This document shows, one piece after another, positions 1-8,577 of a stretch of 64,000 bases of DNA. Location of the stretch: positions 434,001-498,000 of the forward strand of contig NZ_SORX01000002.1 of NCBI RefSeq assembly GCF_004405125.1, given 5' to 3'. A program made the position numbers and the translations under genes. The number at the start of each line of letters is the position of its first letter. Position 1 is the stretch's first letter. The DNA is from Jeotgalibacillus salarius. Its GTDB lineage: Bacteria > Bacillota > Bacilli > Bacillales > Jeotgalibacillaceae. The notes beneath the pieces are model-generated. The model was given only the letters and a program-made list of their open reading frames with translations. It had not been told where the DNA came from and did no database searches.

Positions 1-559
1 TACCGAAGAGAACAGACTCAAGCCAGAATGCCTGTTTTCCACCTTTAGACAAGTCAATATCTTTTAACAGAAAGATCAGCCCTGCTACAAAGCTGATTGC
101 CAGAATTGCTTCCCCTGCTGCAACTGTTGATACATGAATTGCCAGCCAGTCACTTTGCAATGCAGGGATTAATGGAGAAATATCTCTTGGAAACATACTT
201 GAATATGCAATAATTAACAATGCGATTGGCAGTGCAAATACGCCAAGTATGTGTAACCTGTAGATGAAATAAATAATGATAAAAGATGCAACCAGCATCA
301 TGGCAAAGAATGTAATGAACTCAAAAAGATTACTCACTGGTGCGTGACCGGAGGCAATCCAGCGGGTAATGAAGTAACCCAGCTGTGAAGCGAATCCGAT
401 TAAAGTAATCGTAATACCGATTGTAGCCCATCTGTTCTTCCCTGTTTGATTTGTATGTTTTTTTGATTTAATGGAGCCTGCGAAAAATACAGTTGCTACT
501 AAATAAAGTAGAAAAGCTATATAAAGCAGTGTGCTACTTATGCTGGCGAGTTGTGCCAC
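1..559 (-). CDS. resC: ResC/CcsA cytochrome c biogenesis protein (3' part outside window)
   Basis: Membrane component of the System II haem delivery and ligation machinery, working with ResB to attach haem to c-type cytochromes. About 186 N-terminal residues are visible; the gene runs off the left edge. They contain several hydrophobic helices, a [15 protein letters not shown] segment and a later His in WLAIHV, both typical of the CcsA family. The WWD haem-handling motif would lie outside the window. A GTG start at 559 is favoured because AAGGAGG lies about 8 bases upstream. It overlaps the end of resB by 26 bases, implying translational coupling in resABC. Confidence 0.9.
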   Translation of the reverse strand, partial: MAQLASISSTLLYIAFLLYLVATVFFAGSIKSKKHTNQTGKNRWATIGITITLIGFASQLGYFITRWIASGHAPVSNLFEFITFFAMMLVASFIIIYFIYRLHILGVFALPIALLIIAYSSMFPRDISPLIPALQSDWLAIHVSTVAAGEAILAISFVAGLIFLLKDIDLSKGGKQAFWLESVLFG

Positions 560-2216
560 TTTCTTCTTCCTCCTTCGCACTGCTATCGGATTCTTTCAGC
601 TCCTGATGGTCCATTGGCTGATCGAGTCCTGCATATTCAAATGCCGGAGCAATGTCCTTTTTCAATCCATACCAGTTTTTGTTTGTATGTCCTGCTGCAT
701 ACAAAATCGAATCCGGGCCTTTTTTGATCCAGACCCTTCTGTGATTCCAATATGCACCTATGACGACACCAAACATGAAAATAGCTCCGCCTAAGGCAAG
801 AATCCACAGCGTTAAATCTTTTCTCACAGTTAAACCTGAAAGATCTCTTGTTTCAATCCCATTAAAACTGATCTCATATTCATTCGGGCCAAGTGGCTCA
901 AGGTTTTGTTGAATCGCCACAAACGCAACTTCCCCATCCGGATGTTCAGGTGAGACCATGTTAAATAGAAATGCAGGATTATTAGGAAGTGGAGAATCGG
1001 ATTGCGGTTCACCATCTTCAAAGCCGCTGAAATCAGGGTAATAGCCGGTTAGTTCTACTGAGTAACCCTCTTCAAGCTCATATACACCTGATGTTTCAGG
1101 ATTAAAGAGGTCTACAGTAAAAGCACCCACTGGCTCACCCGTTTCTTTGTTATCCATTGTAAAATTCATTTTATAAAGTTCATTTTCAATGTAATCAGTT
1201 TGATAAAGGGCAAATTGATCAAACTTCATTGGTACATTCACTTGAATTGCATGATGATCAACTTCCGTTAATTCATCCTGTGAACCCGCTACTGCATTTT
1301 CATCTCTTTTATAGAGAATTGCATCAGTCTGGAAGTTCTTCGCAATTGCACCAGTACGCTGGATTGTCTGATCAAACACTTCAGAATCGCCTTCCTGGTA
1401 TGTTTCAAGAGTAAAACCATCATTCTTTAAAAAGTATTCCTGTTCCGTACCGGGAATTGAGCGCGTTTCTCCTTCACGAATCCACAGAATTTCATCAACA
1501 TACATTCCCGGCACAAATCTGAGCATTGCACCAATTAAGAAGATGATTAGTCCAACATGATTAATGTACGGACCCCATCTTGAAAATCGATTTTTCTCCG
1601 CTAGAAGATGTCCATTCTCAGCTTTTACTTTATAGCGCCTTTTACGAAGCCCTTCACCGATACGTTCAATTACGTCATCAGAAGCATTTCCTTCATAAGC
1701 AGTATAAATACGCTGCCTCTTCAGAAAAGAGTCGTGTCGTTCTACACGCTGTTTCTTCAACGCTTTGTAGAGTGGAATACCACGGTCCAGGCTTGCAATG
1801 ATAATAGAAGTCCCGATCGCTGCTACTAACAGCATAAACCACCAGGAACCATATAAATCATGGAAGCCGAGTACGTAATAGATTTTTCCAGCTATCCCAT
1901 ATCGGCTTTCGTAATATTCAACTGCAGGAATATTCTGAGGGATGAAGAATTCCTGAGGAAATATTGTACCGATTGCTGAAGCAACTAATGTAATGAAAAT
2001 TAATGTTACTCCAACCTTGACTGATGAAAAAAAGTTCCATATTTTATCAATGATTGAGGAATGGTACGTTTGTGATCTTCTGGCCATTCCTTCGTATCGC
2101 ATTACATCGTGCGTTTTTCTTTTCGCGGCTGCTTCTGTCAGCGTTCTCCCACAGGCCTGACATAGTTCTGATCCTTCAGGATTTTCATGGCCGCATTGGC
2201 AGATAATTTTACTCAT
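534..2216 (-). CDS. resB: ResB cytochrome c biogenesis protein
   Basis: ResB/Ccs1 family membrane protein that forms the haem handling complex with ResC. The 560 residues begin with a small zinc-ribbon-like segment (CQCGH...CQACG) followed by a conserved [22 protein letters not shown] stretch. Three membrane helices lie in the first 240 residues, then a large extracytoplasmic domain, then a last helix near residues 465-490 ([14 protein letters not shown]). This matches the family layout and length. The start overlaps the resA stop by 4 bases (ATGA), and resC starts inside its 3' end, so the three genes are one translationally coupled operon. Confidence 0.95.
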   Translation of the reverse strand: MSKIICQCGHENPEGSELCQACGRTLTEAAAKRKTHDVMRYEGMARRSQTYHSSIIDKIWNFFSSVKVGVTLIFITLVASAIGTIFPQEFFIPQNIPAVEYYESRYGIAGKIYYVLGFHDLYGSWWFMLLVAAIGTSIIIASLDRGIPLYKALKKQRVERHDSFLKRQRIYTAYEGNASDDVIERIGEGLRKRRYKVKAENGHLLAEKNRFSRWGPYINHVGLIIFLIGAMLRFVPGMYVDEILWIREGETRSIPGTEQEYFLKNDGFTLETYQEGDSEVFDQTIQRTGAIAKNFQTDAILYKRDENAVAGSQDELTEVDHHAIQVNVPMKFDQFALYQTDYIENELYKMNFTMDNKETGEPVGAFTVDLFNPETSGVYELEEGYSVELTGYYPDFSGFEDGEPQSDSPLPNNPAFLFNMVSPEHPDGEVAFVAIQQNLEPLGPNEYEISFNGIETRDLSGLTVRKDLTLWILALGGAIFMFGVVIGAYWNHRRVWIKKGPDSILYAAGHTNKNWYGLKKDIAPAFEYAGLDQPMDHQELKESDSSAKEEEESGTTRQHK

Positions 2217-2767
2217 TCAGAAGACTCCTGACTTTCAGGTTTAATCATTTCCATGTATGAAGCGACCATCTCTTCGGTCATTTCACCTTTAATCACTTTA
2301 ATAATTTCTCCGTCAGGACTGATTAACATTGTTGTAGGAAGCGGTCCAATTGAATAGGCATCCATAACATCTTTGTTAACATCTCTAACAACAGGGAATG
2401 TGAGACCATATTCATTCGCAAAGTTAGACACTTTGAATTCTGACTCCCCTACGTTAACAGCAATGACTTCAATTCCCTGGTCCTGATAAACCTCATATTG
2501 ATTTTGCATAAACGGAAACTCTTTTTCACAAGGCTTACACCATGTGCCCCAAAAGTTTAAAAATACTCCCTGCCCCTGATAATCTGAGAGCTGATGAGAT
2601 TCACCAGTTAAATCTTCCAGCTTAAAATCAGGTGCCTGGTCACCAGCTTTAACTAACAGTCTTTCATCTCCAGCCACACTGGAGTATATTGTATATGATA
2701 TTGCTGCCAGCAGAACTGCAAGAATTGAGACTCGCATGATCAGCCTCTTCTTTTTTCTATCACTCAC
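2213..2767 (-). CDS. resA: ResA thiol-disulfide oxidoreductase
   Basis: Membrane-anchored extracytoplasmic thioredoxin-like protein that reduces apocytochrome c cysteines before haem attachment. From the GTG at 2767 it has 184 residues: a basic start, one membrane anchor at about residues 13-32, and a thioredoxin fold with the active-site motif WGTWCKPC (C77, C80) and cis-proline P144 in GPLPTT. An in-frame ATG at 2794 would add nine residues, but GGGGG sits 8 bases before the GTG and the length then fits the family. It is the first gene of resABC; rluB lies about 100 bases upstream on the same strand. Confidence 0.93.
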   Translation of the reverse strand: MSDRKKKRLIMRVSILAVLLAAISYTIYSSVAGDERLLVKAGDQAPDFKLEDLTGESHQLSDYQGQGVFLNFWGTWCKPCEKEFPFMQNQYEVYQDQGIEVIAVNVGESEFKVSNFANEYGLTFPVVRDVNKDVMDAYSIGPLPTTMLISPDGEIIKVIKGEMTEEMVASYMEMIKPESQESSE

Positions 2768-2868
2768 ATTTGCTACCCCCTTTAAAGCGGTCATTCACTG
2801 TCATTATAGCATTCACAACAATGCCGCTAGAGTGCAGTATTTGAATGAACTGTGAAACTTATCAGGTA

Positions 2869-3594
2869 TTAAGCACCACTTTCAGCAAGAGCTCTCAGCT
2901 GCTTCACTTCATGAGGTGTTAATTCTCTGGATTCACCGGCATTCAAACCTGTCAGGTGCAAAAAGCCATATCTCTCTCTCTTCAGTTTTTGAACTGGATG
3001 CCCTATTGCTTCCAGCATTCTTCGTACTTGTCTGTTACGTCCTTCATGTATCGTCATCTCAATGATCGTTTTATCTTTATGTTTATCCGCCGAAATGACC
3101 TTTACACGCGCTGGAGCTGTCATTCCGTCTTCAAGTTTCATTCCTTTTTCAAGCTTTCTGATATCTTCTCTCTTTACAAGTCCTTTAACTCTTGCAACGT
3201 AAGTTTTTTGAACTTCATATTTAGGATGAGTCAGCAGGTTTGCAAATTCACCATCATTGGTCAACAGTAATAAGCCTGAAGTGTCGTAATCGAGTCTGCC
3301 TACCGGATAAATTCTCTCCTGAACATGACCGAAATAATCTGTCACTACTTTACGGTTTTTATCATCACTCACTGCCGAAATTACACCAGGGGGTTTATAG
3401 AACAGATAATACACTTTGTTTTCACGTTCTATTTTAATGCCTTCTACTTCTATTTTGTCTGAAGGAGTTACCTTCGTTCCCAACTCTGTCACCGTTTTTC
3501 CATTTACCTTTACTTTACCCTTTAATATTAATTCTTCAGCTTTTCTTCTTGATGCCACACCAGCGTGCGCAATCACTTTTTGCAATCTCTCCAT
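2869..3594 (-). CDS. rluB: RluB 23S rRNA pseudouridine synthase
   Basis: Pseudouridine synthase of the RsuA/RluB family, expected to modify 23S rRNA in the cytoplasm. The 241 residues start with an S4 RNA-binding domain (about 1-60), followed by the synthase domain with the catalytic motif GRLDYDTSGLLLLTNDG (predicted nucleophile D102) and the late HEGRNRQVRRML motif. AGAGGTG precedes the ATG. In B. subtilis the homologue sits between spmB and resA on one strand. Here it is followed by resA but is divergent from scpA, because the scpA-spmB block is inverted. Confidence 0.93.
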   Translation of the reverse strand: MERLQKVIAHAGVASRRKAEELILKGKVKVNGKTVTELGTKVTPSDKIEVEGIKIERENKVYYLFYKPPGVISAVSDDKNRKVVTDYFGHVQERIYPVGRLDYDTSGLLLLTNDGEFANLLTHPKYEVQKTYVARVKGLVKREDIRKLEKGMKLEDGMTAPARVKVISADKHKDKTIIEMTIHEGRNRQVRRMLEAIGHPVQKLKRERYGFLHLTGLNAGESRELTPHEVKQLRALAESGA

Positions 3595-3688
3595 CTGTTA
3601 CACCTCTTTATATGTTCTGCTTCTTACAGCATTATGTCATATAAATCGCCAAAAGCAAATGAGGACGGTGTAAAACAATGATTTACTG

Positions 3689-3717
3689 TTGGAAGTCGTG
3701 TTTTGTTCAGATATAAT
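3689..3717 (+). promoter_or_regulatory. Predicted sigma-A promoter of scpAB
   Basis: TTGGAA (3689-3694), a 17-base spacer and a perfect TATAAT (3712-3717), about 50 bases upstream of the scpA start in the divergent rluB-scpA interval. The -35 matches 4 of 6 consensus positions. Confidence 0.6.
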
Positions 3718-3768
3718 TAGCAGTATTGAGTGTTCTCAGCAGAATTGTTTTAAGAAAATGGTGATATA

Positions 3769-4524
3769 ATGGAATACACAGTTAAACTCGATGCTTTTGA
3801 AGGACCACTTGACCTTCTTCTCCATCTAATTCAGGGTCTGGAGATCGACATTTATGATATACCCATGGCCGATATTTCTGAGCAGTACACTTTATATATT
3901 AAAGCGATGAGTGTTCTTGAGCTGAATACTGCCAGTGAATACCTTGTGATGGCTGCAACGCTGATGTCAATTAAAAGCAGAATGCTTCTGCCAAAACAGG
4001 ATGAACAATGGGAAGAAGATCAGCCATTCGAGGATGATCCCAGGGAAGAGCTGGTTGAAAAACTGATTGAGTATAGAAAATATAAAAAAGCAGCCACTGA
4101 TTTAAAAGAAAAAGAAAGTGAAAGAAGTTTACATTACACGAAGCCGCCTGAAGATCTGAGTACATTCTCTCAGCCTGTAGAGACCGGTGAAAAAACACAG
4201 ATAGATTTGCATGACCTAATCGGCGCTTTTAATAAACTGATGAGGCGCAAAAAAATAAAAAAACCGATGTCGACCAGAATCACGCGACAGGAAATATCTA
4301 TCGAGAAAAGAATGAATGAAATCCTGACGACAATCAAGTCACACAAAACTCCCAGATCTTTTTCTGAGTTATTTCCTATTGCAGAAAAACCTCATATGGT
4401 CGTTTCATTTCTGGCAGTGCTGGAGTTAGTCAAAAGGCAGGAGATTCATATTATGCAAGACCATAATTTTTCAGAAATTATGGTGAAAAGTACTGAAGGA
4501 GTGTCATTAGTTGGACAGCCATAA
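3769..4524 (+). CDS. scpA: ScpA kleisin subunit of the SMC condensin
   Basis: Kleisin that bridges the heads of the SMC dimer and, with ScpB, forms the bacterial condensin needed for chromosome segregation. The 251-residue length is normal. The N-terminal FEGPLDLLLHLI motif binds the SMC neck, the middle is acidic and charged (about 80-130), and the C-terminus is a winged helix. GGTGAT lies just before the ATG. It overlaps scpB by 14 bases. Gene pair and order are as in Bacillus, but the orientation relative to rluB and ribT is flipped. Confidence 0.95.
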   Translation: MEYTVKLDAFEGPLDLLLHLIQGLEIDIYDIPMADISEQYTLYIKAMSVLELNTASEYLVMAATLMSIKSRMLLPKQDEQWEEDQPFEDDPREELVEKLIEYRKYKKAATDLKEKESERSLHYTKPPEDLSTFSQPVETGEKTQIDLHDLIGAFNKLMRRKKIKKPMSTRITRQEISIEKRMNEILTTIKSHKTPRSFSELFPIAEKPHMVVSFLAVLELVKRQEIHIMQDHNFSEIMVKSTEGVSLVGQP

Positions 4525-5101
4525 ACAAAAAGCAATCGTAGAAGGACTTTTATTCACAGCAGGAGATGCCGGTTTATCCAGAGATCAGATTTCAGAGGCA
4601 TTAAACCTTTCGGATTCTGAATCGACTGACTTAATGTCAACCTTACAGGAACAATATATGAATGATGATTCACGCGGCATAGAAATCGCTGTTTTTGCTG
4701 AAAAATATCAACTCGTTACAAAAAAAGATTTATCTGATTATATTAAACTTCTTGCTGACTCGCCATCCCCTTCCTCGTTAACTCAAGCAGGGCTCGAGAC
4801 ACTGGCAATCATTGCCTACAAACAACCTGTAACGAGAGTTCAAATCGAAGAAGTCAGGGGCGTTAAAACTGACGGCCCTGTTCATACACTCCTTGCGAGA
4901 GGACTGATAAAGGAAGTTGGCAGGAATGAGGGGGCAGGAAGAGCCATACTTTACGGAACGACTGACGAATTTTTAGACTACCTCGGTTTAAAAGATTTAT
5001 CACAGCTCCCACCGTTACCTGAAGATCTAGAAGAAGATGAAAAAGAAGATAGCGATTTGTTTTTTGAATCATTGAAAAATGGACTAGAACAAAAAAACTG
5101 A
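4511..5101 (+). CDS. scpB: ScpB winged-helix subunit of the SMC condensin
   Basis: ScpB dimer partner of ScpA in the SMC complex. The 196 residues contain two winged-helix domains, including the conserved stretch LETLAIIAYKQPVTRVQIEEVRGV, and an acidic tail rich in D and E. Translation starts at TTG 4511 with AAGGAG nine bases upstream, inside the end of scpA. The stop codon lies in the left arm of the following terminator hairpin, so this is the end of the scpAB transcript. B. subtilis has ypuI between scpB and dacB; it is absent here. Confidence 0.95.
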   Translation: MDSHKQKAIVEGLLFTAGDAGLSRDQISEALNLSDSESTDLMSTLQEQYMNDDSRGIEIAVFAEKYQLVTKKDLSDYIKLLADSPSPSSLTQAGLETLAIIAYKQPVTRVQIEEVRGVKTDGPVHTLLARGLIKEVGRNEGAGRAILYGTTDEFLDYLGLKDLSQLPPLPEDLEEDEKEDSDLFFESLKNGLEQKN

Positions 5102-5130
5102 CATGTGCTAAAGCACGTGTCAGTTTTTTT
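5097..5130 (+). terminator. Rho-independent terminator after scpB
   Basis: A 12-base-pair stem (5097-5108 with 5113-5124, one G-T pair, loop TAAA) followed by a run of seven Ts. It separates scpAB from the sporulation genes dacB-spmAB. Confidence 0.9.
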
Positions 5131-5175
5131 GTTCAGGTCTTTTTTTAATTTTATTTCATAATGATACATTAAAAG

Positions 5176-6243
5176 GTGGTGGTTCTGATAAAGAAATTAC
5201 TTATAGTTGTCCTACTCTTTTTTATCGTGTATAAACCTGCATACGCGATTGATGTATCTGCAGAATCAGCAATTCTTATTGAAGCAGAAAGCGGCAGAGT
5301 TATTTTTGGTAAAAATGAAAATGAAAAAATGAAAATTGCCAGTATCACCAAAATAATGACTGCCCATTTAGCGCTTACTCATGGAAAATTAAGTGATAAA
5401 GTAAAAATTTCAAATGAAGCTTCCTCAACTGAAGGTTCCAGTATTTATTTAAAAGCTGGCGATACCATTACATTGGAAGATCTGCTCTACGGTTTACTAC
5501 TCAGATCAGGAAATGATGCCGCCGTAGCGATTGCAGAACATATCAGCGGATCTGTTGAAAAATTTGCTAAGTTAATGAATAAAGAGGCTGCTCATATTAA
5601 TATGACGCAAACACATTTTTCAAACCCGCATGGTCTTGACACGGATGATGAACATTACTCCACCGCTCTTGATATGGCACTGTTGACTCAATATGCAATT
5701 CAGAACAAGAAATTCCGGGAGATTTTCTCTTCAAAAACTTATACTTCTTCAATGGAAAATGCTTATCCATGGTCGAATAAGCATCGTCTCGTGACAGGGC
5801 TTTATCCGCACGCTAACGGCGGGAAAACAGGTTATACAAAAAAAGCTGGAAGAACACTTGTAACAACTGCAAAAAAAGAAAACCTGACCTTTATAGCAGT
5901 TACAATTAACGGACCGGACGACTGGAACGATCATATCTCTCTTTTCGAAAATGGTTTTAATCATTATCACTTGTACGAAATTGTATCCAGGGGTCCTCTT
6001 CCCCACATTCCTGGATTACCATCAAATATACAATACATATCAGAAGAAGAAATTAAGTACCCATTGACTGATGAAGAACGTCAAAAAATCGTCCATGAAA
6101 TTGTACCGGGAACTGACCCGCGTTTAAAAGTGTATATTCAGGATGAGATGATTAGCAATCATGCTCTAAAAAAAGTTACTTATGAGCCTCCCTCTTTTTA
6201 TGAGAACCTGATCCGGAAAATGAAGGAGCTTTTCGAATGGTAA
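5176..6243 (+). CDS. dacB: DacB-like sporulation D-alanyl-D-alanine carboxypeptidase
   Basis: Penicillin-binding D,D-carboxypeptidase (PBP5* type) that trims peptide side chains of spore cortex peptidoglycan. A signal peptide ends near AYA. The active-site motifs are SITK (S56-K59), SGN (111-113) and KTG (217-219), followed by the PBP5 C-terminal domain and an amphipathic tail for membrane association. GTG at 5176 is the first possible start, but AAAGGTGG overlaps it. By spacing and homology the true start may be the CTG at 5185 or another non-AUG codon, which would remove three or four residues. It overlaps spmA by 7 bases; dacB-spmA-spmB is the known order. Confidence 0.9.
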   Translation: MVVLIKKLLIVVLLFFIVYKPAYAIDVSAESAILIEAESGRVIFGKNENEKMKIASITKIMTAHLALTHGKLSDKVKISNEASSTEGSSIYLKAGDTITLEDLLYGLLLRSGNDAAVAIAEHISGSVEKFAKLMNKEAAHINMTQTHFSNPHGLDTDDEHYSTALDMALLTQYAIQNKKFREIFSSKTYTSSMENAYPWSNKHRLVTGLYPHANGGKTGYTKKAGRTLVTTAKKENLTFIAVTINGPDDWNDHISLFENGFNHYHLYEIVSRGPLPHIPGLPSNIQYISEEEIKYPLTDEERQKIVHEIVPGTDPRLKVYIQDEMISNHALKKVTYEPPSFYENLIRKMKELFEW

Positions 6244-6827
6244 ATTTAATTTGGATTTTCATGCTGCTATCCGGAATTATTTTCAGTATGTTTAATGGCA
6301 CAATAGATGAAGTTAATAAAGGATTGTTTGACTCTGCAGGACAGGCTGTCGAATTAGTAATCGGATTCGCGGCAATTTTTACACTGTGGCTCGGAATGAT
6401 GGAAATCGCGAACCGTGCAGGTTTATTGTCTCTGGTCACAAAATTGTTTTATCCTATTATAAGAAAACTGTTTCCTGATCTGCCAAAGAATCATCCTGCT
6501 TCCGGTTATATCATGACGAACATATCTGCAAATTTTTTTGGTCTTGGTAACGCTGCTACTCCTTTTGGTGTAAAAGCAATGAAAGAACTTCAGCAAATCA
6601 ACACTAAACCTGAACAGGCCAGCAGGTCGATGGTTACTTTTTTATGTTTGAACACCGCTGCAATTACTTTCTTCCCTGCAACAATTGTTTCAATGCGTCT
6701 GTCTGAGGGTGCCGTTGATCCACTCGACATCGTTGTTCCTGCATTCATAGCAACGATTTTCTCCTGTTCAGCTGCAATTCTGTATGACAGAATCAGTTGG
6801 AAATTGGTTGAGGGCAAGTCAAAATGA
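6237..6827 (+). CDS. spmA: SpmA spore maturation protein
   Basis: Integral membrane protein with a nucleoside-recognition (Gate) domain, required with SpmB for normal dehydration of the spore core. The 196 residues hold several helices and the conserved segment GLGNAATPFGVKAMKELQ. The start lies inside the end of dacB and the stop overlaps spmB by 4 bases (ATGA), so the three are translated as one unit. The molecular activity of the family is not established; a role in transport across the forespore membranes is inference. Confidence 0.93.
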   Translation: MVNLIWIFMLLSGIIFSMFNGTIDEVNKGLFDSAGQAVELVIGFAAIFTLWLGMMEIANRAGLLSLVTKLFYPIIRKLFPDLPKNHPASGYIMTNISANFFGLGNAATPFGVKAMKELQQINTKPEQASRSMVTFLCLNTAAITFFPATIVSMRLSEGAVDPLDIVVPAFIATIFSCSAAILYDRISWKLVEGKSK

Positions 6828-7366
6828 TTGATGTAGTGTTAATATCAAAGTTAATATTGCCGTTGTTAATTCTGACAATATTAATATCTGCATTAGTAAC
6901 CAGAACGGATGCGTATGATGCTTTTGTGAGCGGCGGTAAAGAAGGATTGCAGATGGCTGCAAGTCTTCTTCCTTTTTTGGTTGGCATGATGGCTGCAATT
7001 AGTGTACTGAGATCATCAGGCTTATTAATGTGGATCACAAATATTGTTTCACCTCTTTTCTTGTATTTTAATGTCCCCGCAGAACTGTTCCCGCTTTTTT
7101 TGACTCGTCCTATATCGGGAACAGCTGCGCTCAGTATTACCGCAGACTTGACCCATACATTTGGCCCTGAACATTTGATTGCGCGGCTTGCTGCTGTCAT
7201 TCAGGGGAGTACTGATACAACACTGTATATACTAACCGTATATTTCGGCGCGGTTGGAATTAAAAAAATGGGCCGCGCATTAGTGGTTGGATTATTAGCA
7301 GATTTAACCGGAATGATTATTGCAGTGGTGATTACGGTTTGGTACTTTCAAAATATTTGGAGCTGA
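6824..7366 (+). CDS. spmB: SpmB spore maturation protein
   Basis: Second Gate-domain membrane protein of the spmAB pair. The 180 residues contain the conserved pieces LLPFLVGMMAAISVLRSSG and RPISGTAALSI and a repeated set of hydrophobic helices. It overlaps spmA by ATGA. In B. subtilis rluB follows it; here a DUF309 gene does, because the whole block is inverted. No strong terminator was seen between spmB and that gene. Confidence 0.93.
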   Translation: MIDVVLISKLILPLLILTILISALVTRTDAYDAFVSGGKEGLQMAASLLPFLVGMMAAISVLRSSGLLMWITNIVSPLFLYFNVPAELFPLFLTRPISGTAALSITADLTHTFGPEHLIARLAAVIQGSTDTTLYILTVYFGAVGIKKMGRALVVGLLADLTGMIIAVVITVWYFQNIWS

Positions 7367-7394
7367 AAACACGATATGGTAGGCTAAACTAAAA

Positions 7395-7940
7395 TTGGAG
7401 GTGATGGTCATCAGCACTTATCCTGAATCTTATATTAATTTCCTCGTACACTTTCACGGTGACCGTGACTATTTTGAATGTCATGAAATTCTGGAGGATT
7501 ATTGGAAGGAACATACCTCCGGAGAAAAAAATTCGGTGTGGGTGGGCTTAATCCAGCTTGCTGTAGCACTCTATCATCATCGGAGAGCTAATTTTAAAGG
7601 CGCATCTACGATGATTAAGCAATCAAAACAAAAAATCCTCAGTTTTACTAATGAAGCTCAAGCATTATCTCTGGATACAGATGAACTGTTAAAAATGATT
7701 AGCGAAATTGAAGGCGCAATTCTATCAGAGTCCCCTTACCAGAGTGTCATGCTCCCATTGAGTGACAAGAAACTGATTAAAATTTGCAGTGAAGAATGTT
7801 CAAAGAGGGGATTTAACTGGGGAGATGCCAGCAACACTCAAAATAAGGCACTTGTTGACAGACACAGACTGCGAGACCGTACAGATGTGATTTCTTTAAG
7901 AAAAAATGCGCTATTAATGAAGTCAAAGCTTAATAAATAG
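7395..7940 (+). CDS. DUF309 protein (YpuF-like)
   Basis: Small soluble protein of the DUF309 family, recognised by the signature HFHGDRDYFECHEILEDYWKEH near the N-terminus, with conserved His and Glu residues that could bind a metal. The function is unknown. It has up to 181 residues, and the region after about 115 is less conserved. The start is unusual. TTG 7395 and GTG 7401 lie in or before the ribosome site GGAGGTGAT, and ATG 7404 is only two bases from GGAGG. The homologous N-terminus (TYPESYINFLVHF) and ideal spacing point to ATC 7410. Family relatives sit between ribT and scpA. Confidence 0.85.
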   Translation: MEVMVISTYPESYINFLVHFHGDRDYFECHEILEDYWKEHTSGEKNSVWVGLIQLAVALYHHRRANFKGASTMIKQSKQKILSFTNEAQALSLDTDELLKMISEIEGAILSESPYQSVMLPLSDKKLIKICSEECSKRGFNWGDASNTQNKALVDRHRLRDRTDVISLRKNALLMKSKLNK

Positions 7941-7988
7941 CGGTGTTTTAAGACAATTATGAAGCTTGATGGACATGAAACATAAAAA

Positions 7989-8014
7989 AACCGCAGCTCT
8001 ATTCGGCTGCGGTT
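7989..8014 (-). terminator. Terminator of ribT
   Basis: Nine-base-pair GC-rich stem (7989-7997 with 8006-8014). Read on the minus strand it is followed by seven Ts. It overlaps the ribT stop codon and may also stop plus-strand transcripts from the DUF309 gene. Confidence 0.8.
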
Positions 8015-8358
8015 TCACTGTCTTTGCATTTTTGAAGAAATCCTTCTGTATAAGAAGTGCTGACTAATTCTTTATCACTGTACATTTCTTTTAGCGCCGC
8101 AACTATGCGGTGTCCTACCCCCTCATTACGGTGAGAAGGATTTACTGAGATATGACGCAGTATAATCTTATGTTCCTCAATCTCCACACCTGTCAGCCCA
8201 ATCAGGTCTTCTTCCTTCCATAGAAACAGTTGAAAGTTTCGCTCTTCCTCATACTGCTTCATCGATTGCTGTAATTGTTTGATGTCTTTTTCTGTTGGCA
8301 TAAAAGACATCAGGCCCATCGCAATTTTCTCAAAGGACTTTTTATAACGAATTAACAT
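7999..8358 (-). CDS. ribT: RibT GNAT-family acetyltransferase
   Basis: GCN5-related N-acetyltransferase matching the RibT protein of the riboflavin region of B. subtilis; its substrate is unknown. The 119 residues begin MLIRYKKSFEKIAMG and carry the acetyl-CoA loop RNEGVGHRI after HISVNPSH. A longer reading frame exists upstream, but GGCGAGGAGT lies directly before the ATG at 8358 and family length agrees. The rib biosynthetic genes are not next to it here. It is a single-gene transcript with its own promoter and terminator. Confidence 0.85.
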   Translation of the reverse strand: MLIRYKKSFEKIAMGLMSFMPTEKDIKQLQQSMKQYEEERNFQLFLWKEEDLIGLTGVEIEEHKIILRHISVNPSHRNEGVGHRIVAALKEMYSDKELVSTSYTEGFLQKCKDSETAAE

Positions 8359-8453
8359 AAAGTACTCCTCGCCAAGTTGTAATAATAACCTGCTGCAAAA
8401 CTTCTTACAACAGTTGATCCGGTTCAATTAATTTTGTACTTACACCGTTTCAT

Positions 8454-8482
8454 ATCATACTAAATGTAGCAGAACTTTTCAA
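8454..8482 (-). promoter_or_regulatory. Predicted sigma-A promoter of ribT
   Basis: On the minus strand, TTGAAA (8477-8482), a 17-base spacer and TATGAT (8454-8459), both boxes 5 of 6 to consensus. It leaves a leader of roughly 90 bases before ribT; no known riboswitch was recognised in it. Confidence 0.65.
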
Positions 8483-8490
8483 TTTTGTCC

Positions 8491-8577
8491 TCAGACTATA
8501 AACACCCAATAGATAATTCCCCATATAACAGCCGCGATCAATAGAAAGATAAAGGTCATTGCATTTTGCTTTTTCAT
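8491..8577 (-). CDS. 28-residue single-span membrane miniprotein coupled to lysA
   Basis: A short frame running MKKQNAMTFIFLL to WVFIV: two lysines, then one strongly hydrophobic helix of about 20 residues. Its ATG overlaps the lysA stop codon by 4 bases (ATGA), the coupling used for real operon genes in this window, and its stop comes just before the ribT promoter. I do not recognise a named family. Charge distribution predicts an N-in single-pass protein. Translation is inferred from coupling and composition; a ribosome site GAAGG lies 8-12 bases upstream. Confidence 0.6.
   Translation of the reverse strand: MKKQNAMTFIFLLIAAVIWGIIYWVFIV

Noticed and set aside
5142-5170. SigE-like -10 (GATACATT) before dacB.
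   Set aside because: No matching -35 at 14-15 bases, and the resulting start point would fall inside the ribosome site.
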